NCBI GenBank assembly: GCA_028583405.1
Contig: JAPTMU010000106.1
Coordinates: 124,001-188,000 of the forward strand
Length of the DNA: 64,000 bases
Source of the DNA: Pogonophryne albipinna
Lineage: Eukaryota > Chordata > Actinopteri > Perciformes > Artedidraconidae
Reading direction: 5' to 3'
Numbering within the stretch: the first letter of the stretch is position 1; each line of letters opens with the position of its first letter. Positions 1 to 10,998 of this stretch are shown here, piece by piece. The position numbers were made by a program, and so were the translations under genes. The notes below the pieces were generated by a model that ran no database searches, was not told the origin of the DNA, and saw nothing but the letters and a program-made list of their open reading frames with translations.

Positions 1-1796
1 CTCTTGGCTGAGTTTCTTCCCGTTAAGTGGGTATGCATCATTAATAGGATGTTAAATGTTAAGAAGCTTTGAGACCCTGTTTCTAGCAAGATGTTGCGTC
101 TGCCCCTATGGTCTGCCCCTGGGAGTCTCACAATAATAAGAGCGCTGTTAGGAGAGATGACGAGTGGCATTCACAGTGGCCAATCAGAGTGCTACTCAAA
201 CCGGATACGTCACACGGGATGAGGGTTCCCAACCAACCAGAATTGTTTAAAGTTAAACTAAGGAAGTAGCATAATTCATATACCGATATCAGCACTGTTT
301 GTCCAGCGGCTTAACGGTATACCAATACCGTCCAATCAGGTACCGGTGCTGACTTAGTACCGGTTCTCGATACCCATCCCTAGTGGTAGTACTGGATTAG
401 CTCTTCTGTTAAGATGAAACGCTCAAAAAGTTGCATTTGTATGGTATTTTAGGACGCCTTGAACGTTAAACACCAATATGTATTTTCTGTGAGAAAATGC
501 TCCTCAAAGATCATGTGTGACCTATCTGAAACTAATTGGTCTGCCGCTGAAATAAACTTGGCTTCTGTTCACGCCGTCCAGAGGACCGAAGGCCATTTTC
601 AGCACGATGACATCACTGAGAAACCACCTCTCTGTGACCCTTGCCCCCACCACCTCCCTCTCTTTCAACAGGCTTCATTCAGTATTGAGATCACTGGGAG
701 CGTCCTGTAAACTCTGACCCAGACATGATACAGGATTTGAGTTTTATTTCTAACTCAGTCTGTTAGTTCAGCGCCGTTAGCCTACTTTAGGAAACCAGTC
801 CCATCGCGGGGCTCTCTGCCCAGATCCTGATCTATATCTGTCAGACTTTCTCTCCTAAAGGTGTTAATATTGTGCATGGTATCACCATGGGAACTCTGCT
901 AAGCCGACAACAGGGTATAATCCAAGAAGGATAGCCCTTTATACTTGGTGGTCTTGAAGAGCAGCTTTTGAGCCTGGCAGACTAACACCACTGTAAACTT
1001 GGCTAAGTCGCACACCAACAGCACACTAAACCCTCCTAATGCAGCAGCACTGACTTACAGGCAATGTGCAAGGTACTGTAAATATACCCACTAAAACAAT
1101 GAGCTAAAACATCCTAACAAAATAAAGGTGAGTAATACAACACTGATACTCTCAAATCCAGACTAAGACCATCAGTCTGAGTCTAAATACGTTATTGTGT
1201 ATCATCTTTAAAAACATTTGACATGACATTTACACGACATGACAAGAACACGGTACAGCCCCAATGAAAGCCGAGAGCTTCCAGTCCCAACAAATTCTCT
1301 CTAGTACTTTTATGAAGGTCCTCTAAGCTGCTTCCAAAAACAAACTTTTTGGAGTCAACAATAGGTTATGTGCACACTATCTTCCTTTTTCCAGATATGT
1401 GCTGCATTTTTCATGTCCATGTATCTAAAGGGATTGATTATTTGCCCAAAACATAAATTTGCTCAGCATTTTGACCAAGTCTTACTTTCCATTTTCATAG
1501 AAATACCTTCCTTGTTATATGCACCTTAATATGTAAAGACTACATCTGTCTTCAAATTAAATCTATTTTTCTTTTTGGGTACCAGGCATCTGTCTAACAG
1601 TGTAGAGGGGTGTCTTGGGACTCACAAAGTTGTAGAGAAGTTATTTTATTGGTGTAACTTCTGACATCAAGTAGGCTGTTGTGTTGGTTTGCACAGCTGT
1701 ACAGTTGTTTATGCCATGTTGTTTACCAATGTGATGTGTGTGTGCACAGATAACCGCACACAGACAGCAGGGTTGTGTTGCGTTGGGACTGTAGTC
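1..1796. other. Non-coding stretch, inside the long tecr intron
   Basis: No exon is recognisable here. The tecr coding exons lie to the right and the gene reads leftward, so this is most likely tecr intron sequence. I looked on the minus strand for the next tecr exon and did not find it. Short open frames, such as 459-710 on the plus strand, have no recognisable domain. The first part carries a transposon end, listed separately. Confidence 0.5.
290..383. mobile_element. Terminus of a DNA transposon (fragment)
   Basis: The stretch ends in taccggttctcgatacccat followed by ccctag. Read on the other strand, this is the 'agggatgggtatcgagaaccgg' type of end common in fish DNA transposons. A matching second terminus is not visible in the window, so the element is either truncated or extends past the left edge. 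The family is assigned from memory of the motif only. Confidence 0.45.
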
Positions 1797-2597
1797 CAGT
1801 GGTTCCCAAACTTTTTCAGTCGGGACCCCCTTGGGTATTGGAAATATTTTCGGGACCCCCCAACCCGGTTCCCATCTATATTGGTAGGATTAATTGTATA
1901 TTGTTGTAAAAACATTACATTTTCTCTGCTAATAATAAGAAGATACAAAGATCCAACTATAATTTTATATTTTATTATGGATTACACATGAACAAAAGTG
2001 CTTGTAATAGATACTGTGAATTAATTTGGCCTAATTAAAACTGGTTGGCCTTCTTCCCTGAGTAGTAGATTTTTTAATTCAAATTTCTTTAAGGAAAATA
2101 TATTAATTAACTACTATTTCTACTGCAGGTTGCAAACGATCACATCACATTGCCATTCCTATTCCACACTAGCTTATCAATGACTTGTGTGTGCTTGATT
2201 TTCCTTGCAGATCTTCTCAAACCGGGGCTGTTGTTTTGAGACTGCCTTCAGTTCATTCTCAATGTTCAGCTTTGATCTGTATTTCGTTTTGATGGCAGCA
2301 ACAGCAGAAAAGCCTATCTCACACAAGTAGGATGTTGCAAAAGGCAGCATTATGCCCACAGCTCTCTGACCAATGAGATATCTTCGAGCAGTGTTTGTTT
2401 ACAATTGAATAATAATAATAATAATAATAATAACAATACATTTGATTTATATAGGTGCACTTTAAAAACAACGTCATCTCAAGGTGCTTCACAAAGCTAA
2501 AAGGAGAAAATAATAAAATAAAAAAATCTTCCCGCGACCCCCCTGCAGTACCTCCGCGATCCACCAGGGGTCGCGCCCCACAGTTTGAAAACCACTG
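1797..2597 (-). mobile_element. hAT element with relic transposase C-terminus
   Basis: An 801-bp element has inverted ends (cagtggttcccaaac at the left, gtttgaaaaccactg at the right) and a perfect 8-bp target duplication, ctgtagtc, at 1789-1796 and 2598-2605. Eight-base duplications and CAGTGG ends are typical of hAT transposons. Minus-strand 2177-2359 encodes a fragment with IMLPFATSYLCEIGFSA, which matches the conserved C-terminal dimerisation part of Charlie/ZBED5-type transposases. Most of the transposase is missing, so the copy is non-autonomous. An AAT microsatellite and a LINE-like 3' tail (2432-2510) are nested inside. Confidence 0.85.
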
Positions 2598-2843
2598 CTG
2601 TAGTCTCATTTACACACACACACACACACACACTGACAGACAGCGAGGTCTAAAGCAGCTCAACTATGTTCTAGAAAGCGCCTGATTCGCATGCACCAAC
2701 GCTTTTTACTGCAATATACAGTAGGAGCAGAAATACCGCACCTCTTGCATTAGGAAACACACAAAACAGCTACATACAGCTGTAAAATACTTTTTGCAGA
2801 GCTGATGTTAGAACAGAAATCCAATGACAAAAAAAGTTCTCAC

Positions 2844-3014
2844 CTTGTCCAGGAAGCAGAGCTTGTCCTTGGTCTTGGCATCCAGTATCTCCACCTCAAA
2901 GAAAACAACAGCTTTTTTAGTTTTTTTAGCAGGTTTGCGTTTGGCTGGGGCCGGAGCCGGCACACCGTTAGCCGGCTTTTTAGTGCTGGTAGCCTCTAGT
3001 GCTAGGGCATCCAT
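2844..3014 (-). CDS. tecr: tecr alternative first coding exon (extended N-terminus)
   Basis: The open frame runs from ATG at 3014 to the donor after 2844 (57 codons). The first 40 residues are Ala, Pro and Lys rich and end in KKTKKAVVFFE. The other 17 are the shared TECR core VEILDAK to LDK. The boundary at 2894/2895 is itself a good 3' splice site (a T-rich tract, then ctttgag), so the same DNA is coding in one transcript and a splice acceptor in the other. A GTG six bases upstream would add only two residues; the ATG is preferred. There is no transcript evidence. Confidence 0.7.
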
Positions 3015-5445
3015 GTCCACAGTGCTCCTCCTGCACTCGCTTTATTCCCTTCTTCCTCGCAGTTCTCTTGTCACTCTTCACCTCTCAACTGTCTCCCCAC
3101 GCCAGACCATAGAGAGCAGCAGCACTCAGCTGTGGAAATAAATCTGTCTCTACCCTGCTTCTCCACCCCCTACCTCCTCTCTGCCATTCTTTCACGCTCC
3201 CTCCCTCTTTGCCCCACGCTCATTCCTTCACTTCTGCGGTGTTGCTTTATTTAACTGCCAGCCGACCCCTGGAGCGTGGACATATGTCACATGTGTGTGT
3301 GCACAGTTGCATACACAGGAATGCCCAGTATCCCCCTGGCAAACTATCCGCAGTAAATCATCTGTGTGTCAAGAAGGAAGCTTCTAGAGACAGAGCTATG
3401 TTTCCAGTGACTCGGTTTTGAAACATAACTCGTCCCTAAAAAAAGGTCACCTGACGACCCGTGAAACATGTCAACCCCTGGTTAAGTGGTAAGATGGTGG
3501 AGAGGTATTATGACGAACAGCAACACCCCTTTCCCAGTTTCTCCCCACTCTTCCTCTCCCCAGCTAAATATAAACGTCTACTGCTAACTCTGCATGACCA
3601 ACCCTTTCCCCAAGGACCCCCACCCGTCTACGACTATGTGATGATGTCATGGGCTAATGGTTTAAGACCCTCTGCAGTTCTGTCCATCTGTCCATCTACA
3701 GCCACGATGCACATCACCAACCTTTGATCAGACACCTAAATGCACCACTCTCAAGGTCTCTCACACACACTGACTGCTACAGTGTTTTGTACCTTCAAAC
3801 TAAACGGAGTAGCCAGTCACTCACACAGGGAGTCACCTTTTCCTACAGTACCACCAACGGGTGATAATACTCGAGACTCTCAGGGCTTAGTTGGGGCATT
3901 CCCTTTGGAGAAGCCCATCCCAACCCCCACCCTTCCAGTCTCTTATGACCAACAGTAAGTATTCAGTTACCATAAGAAATGTAAGACATAGCCACAAGGG
4001 GCAGCATGGGAGTTAAGTCCAGACATTTATCTATGGAAACTTTCATGTTGCATAAAAGCCCACCTTTGCCTCCCTCAACTTTGATCAAAGAAATAAATGT
4101 ATATGGTTTTTTTCTTTTTTAAATATAACTATCTGATGATTTTGTGTCGTGGCCATATATCATGGCAAAATATGTAATGACTTGTTCAAGATAAGCATTT
4201 ACTTATTTATGTGCACACTAGCCATTCTAAAACTCGAATCAGTGTTATTTGTAATGGATTTACGGCCCTGCCTACAAACAAGCTGCCTGTATGACAAGAT
4301 GAAGATGAACATCCATGTCTTCTTAAATCAAGCAGGAAACCTGACACTGCAGTTAGGACTTCTGAGAAAGACCCCCCATCTCAGTCTTCCCGGTGCCAGG
4401 CATACCCACTGCCACTGAACCTCCCCCATCTCATCTATATAAAGCTACTGGTAGTGAGTCAGTCCTAATGCTCTTTGGGGTGAGGGTGAAGCAGGGAGAA
4501 ATAACCTTTAATTACTACAGCGGACTGTTGCTGTTCTTCGCTGGTTCACTTGATATCCCAAGGTAAGAGGACACTTTTGAAATCTAGAAATATAAGGCCT
4601 TTCTCTTTAAACAGATTAGCAGACCATCTGGAAATGTTAATATGCTCCAACATTATTTTTGTTAGCAGATACTAATATCCGTGTGTAAGAAAGAGAGATA
4701 ATTTTGGAAGTCATGCCGCCTCGTAACTTGGGTGCTATCTGGTAACTGTCAATCTATTTTATGATCCAAGTGAAAATAAATGTCCCAAGATATTGTGAAT
4801 TAAAAAAAAGAAAACAATGCAGTAGTTTTAGTTTGTCAAATAATGTGTTTTAGGCTTTAAATTGATCTGTCGTGCCATGTAAAGCATGCAATTTACAAAA
4901 CCTAAACAGTGATCACTATTATGATTGAATCAATGAACTTGAACTTTTTTTTTTTTAGAAGACTTCTAAGGTATACATAGAGGAAATATTAAACTCAAAG
5001 AGCACCTGCATGAACATGTGCACTGGTTATGGTGTCAGTAAGAGTTCACAACTAGCAGGGACCACATTTATGACTTCAGTTAGCATACCCGTTGAAGATA
5101 ATGCTCTTAGCACTCACCTGAGTGACATACTGGGTGGTTTAGTCGCAATACTGGCACTTTATAGGCCTGAATATCACACAGTGGCCTCACACAAACATAT
5201 GCAGGCTTCTTTTATGCAGTTAGTCCTGGGCATGCATAGTTATACCTGTTGTAGCTTATGTTGCAATAATGCCCATTCACTGTCTTATCATGCAGTTTCA
5301 ACAGCCATGGCCATAAAAAAGTGAGTCAAGCTAATATATTACAGGTTTCAGGGGTGGCCCATTTTTACATATATGGCCATATAATCGGTCAGTGCAAATA
5401 AATACTGACAAAGTTTTTGGGGGAAAAAAGCCTTCATGATTGTAA

Positions 5446-5476
<31 letters not shown>

Positions 5477-6314
5477 GCCTTACAGGTTGCAACAGCCATA
5501 CTGTCTTCAACAGGAAGAAGGGGAACAGGAGCAGCCACTGGTTGGGTCAGTTTCTGTCAGACTCCTGCAGACCCTGTCTGACGGGTTTTGGTGCTCATGA
5601 AACTCCTTTTCATGACTTTTATGAAAGCTTTTAGTGATTGCAAGTGTTTACTGGTTAAGTATAGCAAACCTTTTACTTTATTGATAACATAGTGGAACAG
5701 GTCTGTGGTAAAAGTGTGGGTGTTTCTGAGAGACAAACATTGTTACTTTTTTGCTCTTTCCAAGTGACTTTCTGTCATCAACTTAGGTCTGACTTCAGCT
5801 AATGCAGCGTCAAACAACATATTACACCGAAGCCTTGAAGTTTAAGTTTGCGCACTTGACTGTTCACTTGCATTATTGGGTAATAACAAGATACGAAGCG
5901 TCATGCGCCGTTCCAGCCAGAGATGGCGATGATGCGGAGTTTTATCCTGAACAGAGGTCTCTGTGTTTAGCTAAGAAAGACATCCAGCATATATCCTAAA
6001 ACATGATAAATATGCAACGAAAGCATAATTTGGCATTACTGTGGAGGCAGAAGGTCGACTTTGAGGTACGATATAAGCCGATATATGCCATGCACCGATA
6101 GGCCACAAATCCCCGTTCCTAGCAACCAGCCCATGACAGGCGGCGTCGCTGCATTGTGTGATCCTCGCTGCACATGTTTAAAGCTATAAAGTGCCTGTTT
6201 TGGTGGAGTATAACAGAAATCACAGCCACATTTCGTATTGGTCTGAAGATTACATTATGGCTCCATTTAGGGGTTTCGAGTTTTAAAATCACTTCTTACC
6301 TCGTAGTGCTTCAT
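2844..6314 (-). CDS. tecr: Trans-2,3-enoyl-CoA reductase, 5' exons only (partial)
   Basis: TECR is an ER membrane enzyme that performs the last, NADPH-dependent reduction in very-long-chain fatty acid elongation. Two minus-strand exons are visible. Exon 1 (6300-6314) encodes MKHYE and ends at a GTAAGA donor. Exon 2 (2844-2894) encodes VEILDAKTKDKLCFLDK and ends at a GTGAGA donor. Joined in phase 0 they give the canonical vertebrate TECR N-terminus, the start of its ubiquitin-like domain. Exon 2 is also continuous with an upstream open frame from ATG 3014, which gives a 40-residue Lys/Pro/Ala-rich alternative N-terminus (MDALALEATSTKK onward) running straight into VEILDAK. The gene therefore appears to have two first exons. 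Remaining exons are beyond position 1. tecra versus tecrb cannot be decided from this. Confidence 0.88.
3015..6299. other. tecr first intron; no other coding gene seen
   Basis: This is sequence between the two tecr start exons. It has several short open frames but no domain or splice-consistent coding exon. It holds a TTG repeat (5447-5476) and a possible plus-strand promoter and first exon near 4434-4562, listed separately. Confidence 0.5.
4434..4562 (+). promoter_or_regulatory. Possible TATA promoter and non-coding first exon
   Basis: A clear TATA box (ctatataaag, about 4434-4443) is followed about 120 bp later by a strong donor, cccaag|gtaagagg, at 4562. The arrangement looks like a tissue-specific promoter with a short non-coding first exon on the plus strand, opposite to tecr. 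No downstream coding exon on this strand could be tied to it before dnajb1, so it may be a non-coding RNA or chance. Confidence 0.25.
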
Positions 6315-6530
6315 CTTGGCAGCTTGCACCCCCTTCCTCAATATCCCAGATGATTGACAGAGCCGCCCTCCACTCACTGAAGTAACGTGCAACTGCTGAA
6401 CCATAGTAGGCGGGACCTACGTTTGTTTTGCAGCCAATCAAAACCAGCGACAATCACGCCATTACGTTATCACATACACTATAAACAACGTAGCCAATGA
6501 GATTTGAGCAAACGAAAAGGTCGCCGCTAT
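6315..6530 (-). promoter_or_regulatory. tecr: Likely tecr housekeeping promoter region
   Basis: Just upstream of the canonical MKHYE exon the sequence lacks an obvious TATA box and has two CCAAT boxes (plus-strand ccaatcaaaa near 6436 and ccaatgagat near 6495; ATTGG on the gene strand) and several GC-rich motifs such as ggcgggacc. This fits a TATA-less housekeeping promoter. The start site itself cannot be read from sequence. Confidence 0.5.
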
Positions 6531-8381
6531 GCTAACATAATTGGATTTATCCATAGAGTTTAGGACTAATTTCTCTTTGAGAAGCAGCTCTGTCCGTCTG
6601 TGCGCAGGTGGAGCAGACTGGAGATTGAACCACCTTCCTTAAACTAAATGCATGTCGTCTTTAGTGTAATTGTATCTCTCTTTTCTACTTGTTTTTTTTT
6701 ACTCTTTGTGACAAGTAACAAGTTAATTTTCCATAAGGGTAATCAATGAAGTTCTTATTTAAATGTTTGCAATTGCTTTTGCCTTATATCAAATCTGTAT
6801 TTGCATTATGTATAAAGGAATATGTGTGTACAATGTGTTTTCCTTGTGTTTTTAATTGCCCTAAATTAATAAAGTTTGCAATTTGTCCGGTATGTTTTCA
6901 CTTAATATTCTCAAACCCAAGGCAACATTAAGGTAAGGTACATTAAGGAACATTTCAAAAACATGATTTTCTTGTACACCTGCAAAAAACACACTGAGGA
7001 CAAAACGACCACACATCACTGTGAAATGTAAAAACACAAAGCATAACAGTTATCTGTGAAGCCATAACCTGCAGTGATTTTTTGTATTCAAACTGACTAC
7101 GCCCCTCTCATCCTTGAAAACCCGGTTTTCTTCACTTTACTCAGATCAGTATCTGTTACAAATGTTCTAGTCACTATATAAAAAAAAACGTTGCATTAAG
7201 TTTACTGATGAACACCTGATAAAATCCGGTCATGCAACACAATTGTCAAACTCCTTTGAGACATTAGGCCTATGAGCACAATATATTGTTATCTCACTCC
7301 AAGGCTATTTTGAATAAAAATGGCAGCTATGTTATCTTCATGCTTCTTGCTTGTTGTATTCCAGATTTAGCAAGAATTTAGAAAACATCTTTCATGTGTA
7401 GAACGATTCAGAAAACGGATTTAGAACACCGAAAGTGCTCAAATGCAGGGCCGTCCCTGGCCAACTGGAGGCCCCACGCAAAGTGGGGCCCTCTGTTTCG
7501 CGAGCGTCGACGGGGACGGGGTTGGTTAGGGTGCTTGTAGAGTCTCGCAGCGGCGATACCACACTAATTGCTCCGCATTTGCGTAGGGTGCTAGTGGAGC
7601 CTCGCAGCGGCGATACCCGCATAACCGCAAAGGTGCGCCGCACCCAGGCATAACAAGATTGCTGCCAGCAATGTAGTCAACGTTTCATTTTGGTATGGAA
7701 GGGGTTCAGTGAGGGGAGTATTTTTAAGGCTTACATAGCAAGTATTCATTGTTCATGATATCTCTGCTTGGGACATGATTTGTGATATGATCTGCCATGT
7801 CAGTCATTTTCACAGAATAATGTACATGTAAGCATGGAATTATTGATTCACTTTATTTGAGTAATTCCATTGTATGATATTTATACCCAACGTCTGTGAG
7901 AGAAGAATTGTACTTTTGACAATTATTAGATGTTTATAGCTACTTTTTAGATTACGATTTTAAACTAAAAACAATTGATCAATTTATAATAAACAATACA
8001 TTGTTAAAGATTAAACATGTTTGCTCATCACACTGACAGGGTGTGGTGGGGAATTGAAATCATACAAAAGAAAGTTGTACCAGACTTGTTGGTGTATCCT
8101 AGTATTACCAACAGGCGATTATTAATGTGTGGGATTTTGGGTATCACTATACTACAAATCTTTCTACAGGCTACTTTGTAGACGGTCCCTTGTTTTGAGT
8201 TTTGGATTCCCCACATTCGGATCCCTCAGTATCTTTCCAATGTATCAGAACCAGTTTAGTGAGACTGATAAGGCATGGCATGTTAGTGTGCGACAATATT
8301 TCCGACAGCCCTTGAAGGCAGCACGTCGTGACGTCGCGGTGGGCGTGTCAGTGTGGAGACTGGAGAGCTCGAGCTGTTTAT
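6531..8381. other. Intergenic between tecr and dnajb1
   Basis: The stretch is AT-rich with no recognisable coding exon. An aataaag polyadenylation-like motif lies near 6868. A GC-rich repeat block at 7447-7652 is listed separately. Confidence 0.6.
7447..7652. repeat. GC-rich block with two direct repeats (transposon fragment?)
   Basis: It begins agggccgtccctggccaa, which resembles the ends of fish DNA transposons. It then carries two copies, about 65 bp apart, of a unit running agggtgct-gta/agtg-gag-ctcgcagcggcgatacc. Base composition is much more GC-rich than the flanks. Both strands are open across the block, but the product resembles nothing I know. A matching right terminus was not found. 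Confidence 0.4.
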
Positions 8382-8416
8382 GGAAAACTCTAGAAGTTTC
8401 CACGAGGTTTATAAAG
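8382..8416 (+). promoter_or_regulatory. dnajb1: Heat-shock element and TATA box of dnajb1
   Basis: At 8382-8401, ggaaaactctagaagtttcc places GAA (8383), CTC in the TTC slot (8388), GAA (8393) and TTC (8398) on an exact 5-bp period. That is a four-unit HSF1 binding site with one imperfect unit. A TATA box, tttataaag, follows at 8408-8416, about 100 bp before the start codon. This matches the known heat-inducible control of DNAJB1. Confidence 0.8.
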
Positions 8417-8517
8417 AAAATACCCAGGACCCAGCGGTCTCAGAAGCGACAGGGCATTGACTGAGGACGGACTACAAACAGCTGTAACGTTTATAAATAG
8501 GCCACTGGATGGTCAAA

Positions 8518-10998
8518 ATGGGTAAAGACTACTACGACATTTTGGGAATTAAAAAGGGAGCGTCGGAGGACGATATAAAGAAAGCTTATCGTAAGCAGGC
8601 TCTGCGCTTTCATCCGGACAAAAACAAGTCGCCAAATGCCGAGGACAAATTCAAAGAAATCGCCGAAGCTTACGACGTTTTGAGCGACCCGAACAAAAAG
8701 GACATTTACGATCGTTTTGGTGAAGAAGGTAAGATTTCACATAGGAATCATTTGCCTGTGAGAATGGGGATAACCAACTGATTACAGGCCTTCAGTAGAG
8801 GCTGGTTGTGAGGCACACAGGAAAACCACCAAGACATGTTTCTACAAGACCAGGTTAAAGAGTATAACTGAAATTATGTGAACGTGAGTTGAGAAGGGCA
8901 ACTTAATGTTGTTGACGTCAGGAGGGGGCGGGGCTTAGCGTAGCAGCGTGCTCTTGTATTTGGATGTTTGAACGGTGTTGTCAGGGGGGCTTTATAGAAA
9001 CGAGAGGTGGGGCAGTGATTGACGTGTACTGAAATACTTCAGTGACTAGTAATACCTGTTAAATAACTTTAGTACATTTAGGAACGACGTGATGATAAAA
9101 ACAACACATTTGTAATTGAATGGAAATCTTATAAGAAACCCTTTTTTTTTTTTTTTAAAGTTCTGCATCTATTCACTGGAGATGTAATGGCTCCCCTGAT
9201 GTGTAACCATGGCAACATCATCATTTGGTTCAACAAATGTCGGGTTACATGGATATCATGTTTTCCCTCCTGGGATAACAATGTTTGTTTGCATCAAAGA
9301 CATATGTGAACATTTAAAATAACTACTCATTTAATGGCAACACTAAAAATGTATTTAATGGAAATTATGTTTATCAAGGGAAACTCTTCAATGCATTCAA
9401 GCTAAGGATATTTCCAAATACGAAACCTGACAAGTAATACTTCTGCACACAGCTTGAAAACAACGACAGGCGCTGTATAATTTTGTAGGTTTGTGTCACA
9501 TTTTTTATGGTGGTGTCTGTACACAAGAAAGATAGATCTTTCAGGGTTTTATCCGACATTTACAAAGTCTACATATCCACTTATTCTTACTTTGTGAGGC
9601 AATTGTTATGCACAGAATCTATTGCAAATCCCAAAAGACACCCATGCTAATAGTGAATAGGACTTTAAAAGTAGCATTGAGGGACTTTTGTATTGTGTGT
9701 TTGTTAGATTTATTGATAGAGCACCTCACAGTAAAATATGCTGCCTGTGTTGCCATTTCAAATGGAAAATGTTTTGCTGTTGCCATGACTTCTTAGCCTC
9801 TCCAATTCATTTATCAAAATGCTTTGCCCTTTACTTTGTAGCTTGCCTGCACAATCAAAACTGAGAAAGAAAAAAAGCAATATGAAAAGCTATAACTAAC
9901 AAGAACAATGTGGGGAAATACCATAACCTATAACATGAATGATGCTATAATGAGTCTTGAAATACATAATTTATAATTCCATTAGAGTGAATGAAGTCGT
10001 TTTGGTGATACATTACTTTTTGTGGTTTCTCTCACTCAGGTCTGAAAGGCGGAGGAGCACCAGCTGGTGGTGGTGGTGGTGGTGGTGGTTGTGCTGGGCC
10101 TGGAAACTTCAGCTACTCCTTCCAGGGCGACCCCCATGTCATTTTTTCAGATTTCTTCGGTGGACGTAACCCCTTCGATCAGTTCTTTGGTGCCCGCAAT
10201 GGAGGCCCAGATGAGGACATGGACACTGAAGACCCTTTTGCCCGCTTCGGGATGGGGGGCGGTGGGATGGGCGGGTTCCCTCGCTCCTTCAGCTCTGGCA
10301 TGGGAGGGATGGGACCTCACAGTAGCATTGTAAAGAAGCCTCAAGACCCCCCCGTGGTTCACGATCTCTGGGTTGCGATGGAGGATGTTTTGTCAGGTTG
10401 CACAAAGAAAATGAAGATCTCCCGTAAAATGCTGAACCCAGACGGGCGAACAGTAAGGACAGAGGGTAAAATCCTGGAGGTGCAGATAAAGAAGGGGTGG
10501 AAAGAGGGCACTAAAATCACATTTCCCAAAGAGGGGGACCAGACCCCCACAAACATTCCAGCCGACGTGGTTTTCGTGGTCAAGGACAAGGCCCATCGGG
10601 TATTCAAACGTGAGGGCTCGGACATCGTTTATACAGCAAAGATTTCACTAAGAGACGTAAGTTTACATATAAGATAGCCTTTTTGTCACTTGTGTGATTT
10701 GCATACATATAATGACGGTTCCTGATCTTAAATCATGTTTTATTTCTCCCTTTATTTCCATCAGGCCTTGTGTGGCTGCACAGTCAACGCACCCACACTG
10801 GACGGCAGAACGGTGACCGTGTCAACAACAGATGTTGTGCAGCCAGGGATGAAGAGACGCGTGAGCGGCGAGGGGCTGCCTTATCCCAAACGCCCCGACC
10901 GTCGAGGCGACCTGTTAGTAGAGTACGAGGTCAAGTTCCCAGAAAGGCTCAGCCAGAGCGCCCGGGACACCATCGCTCAGGTCCTCCCGCGATCCTAA
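8518..10998 (+). CDS. dnajb1: DnaJ/HSP40 chaperone, class B member 1
   Basis: This co-chaperone delivers unfolded clients to HSP70 and stimulates its ATPase, in cytosol and nucleus. Exons are 8518-8728, 10040-10656 and 10765-10998 (1062 nt, 353 residues; human DNAJB1 has 340). All junctions are GT-AG and in phase. The J domain occupies residues 1-70 with HPD at 32-34 (RFHPDKNKS). A Gly/Phe-rich linker follows, including a run of GGT codons, then two beta-sandwich client-binding domains and the dimerisation end. There is no zinc-finger (CxxCxGxG) domain, as expected for class B. I start at MGKDYY (8518), the family start; an in-frame ATG at 8509 would add three residues. The promoter has a heat-shock element. 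Downstream polyadenylation is not obvious. Which of the teleost dnajb1 duplicates it is cannot be told. Confidence 0.95.

Noticed and set aside
459..710. 83-codon frame near the left edge as a possible tecr exon
   Set aside because: It is on the plus strand while tecr is on the minus strand, and the peptide has no similarity to TECR.
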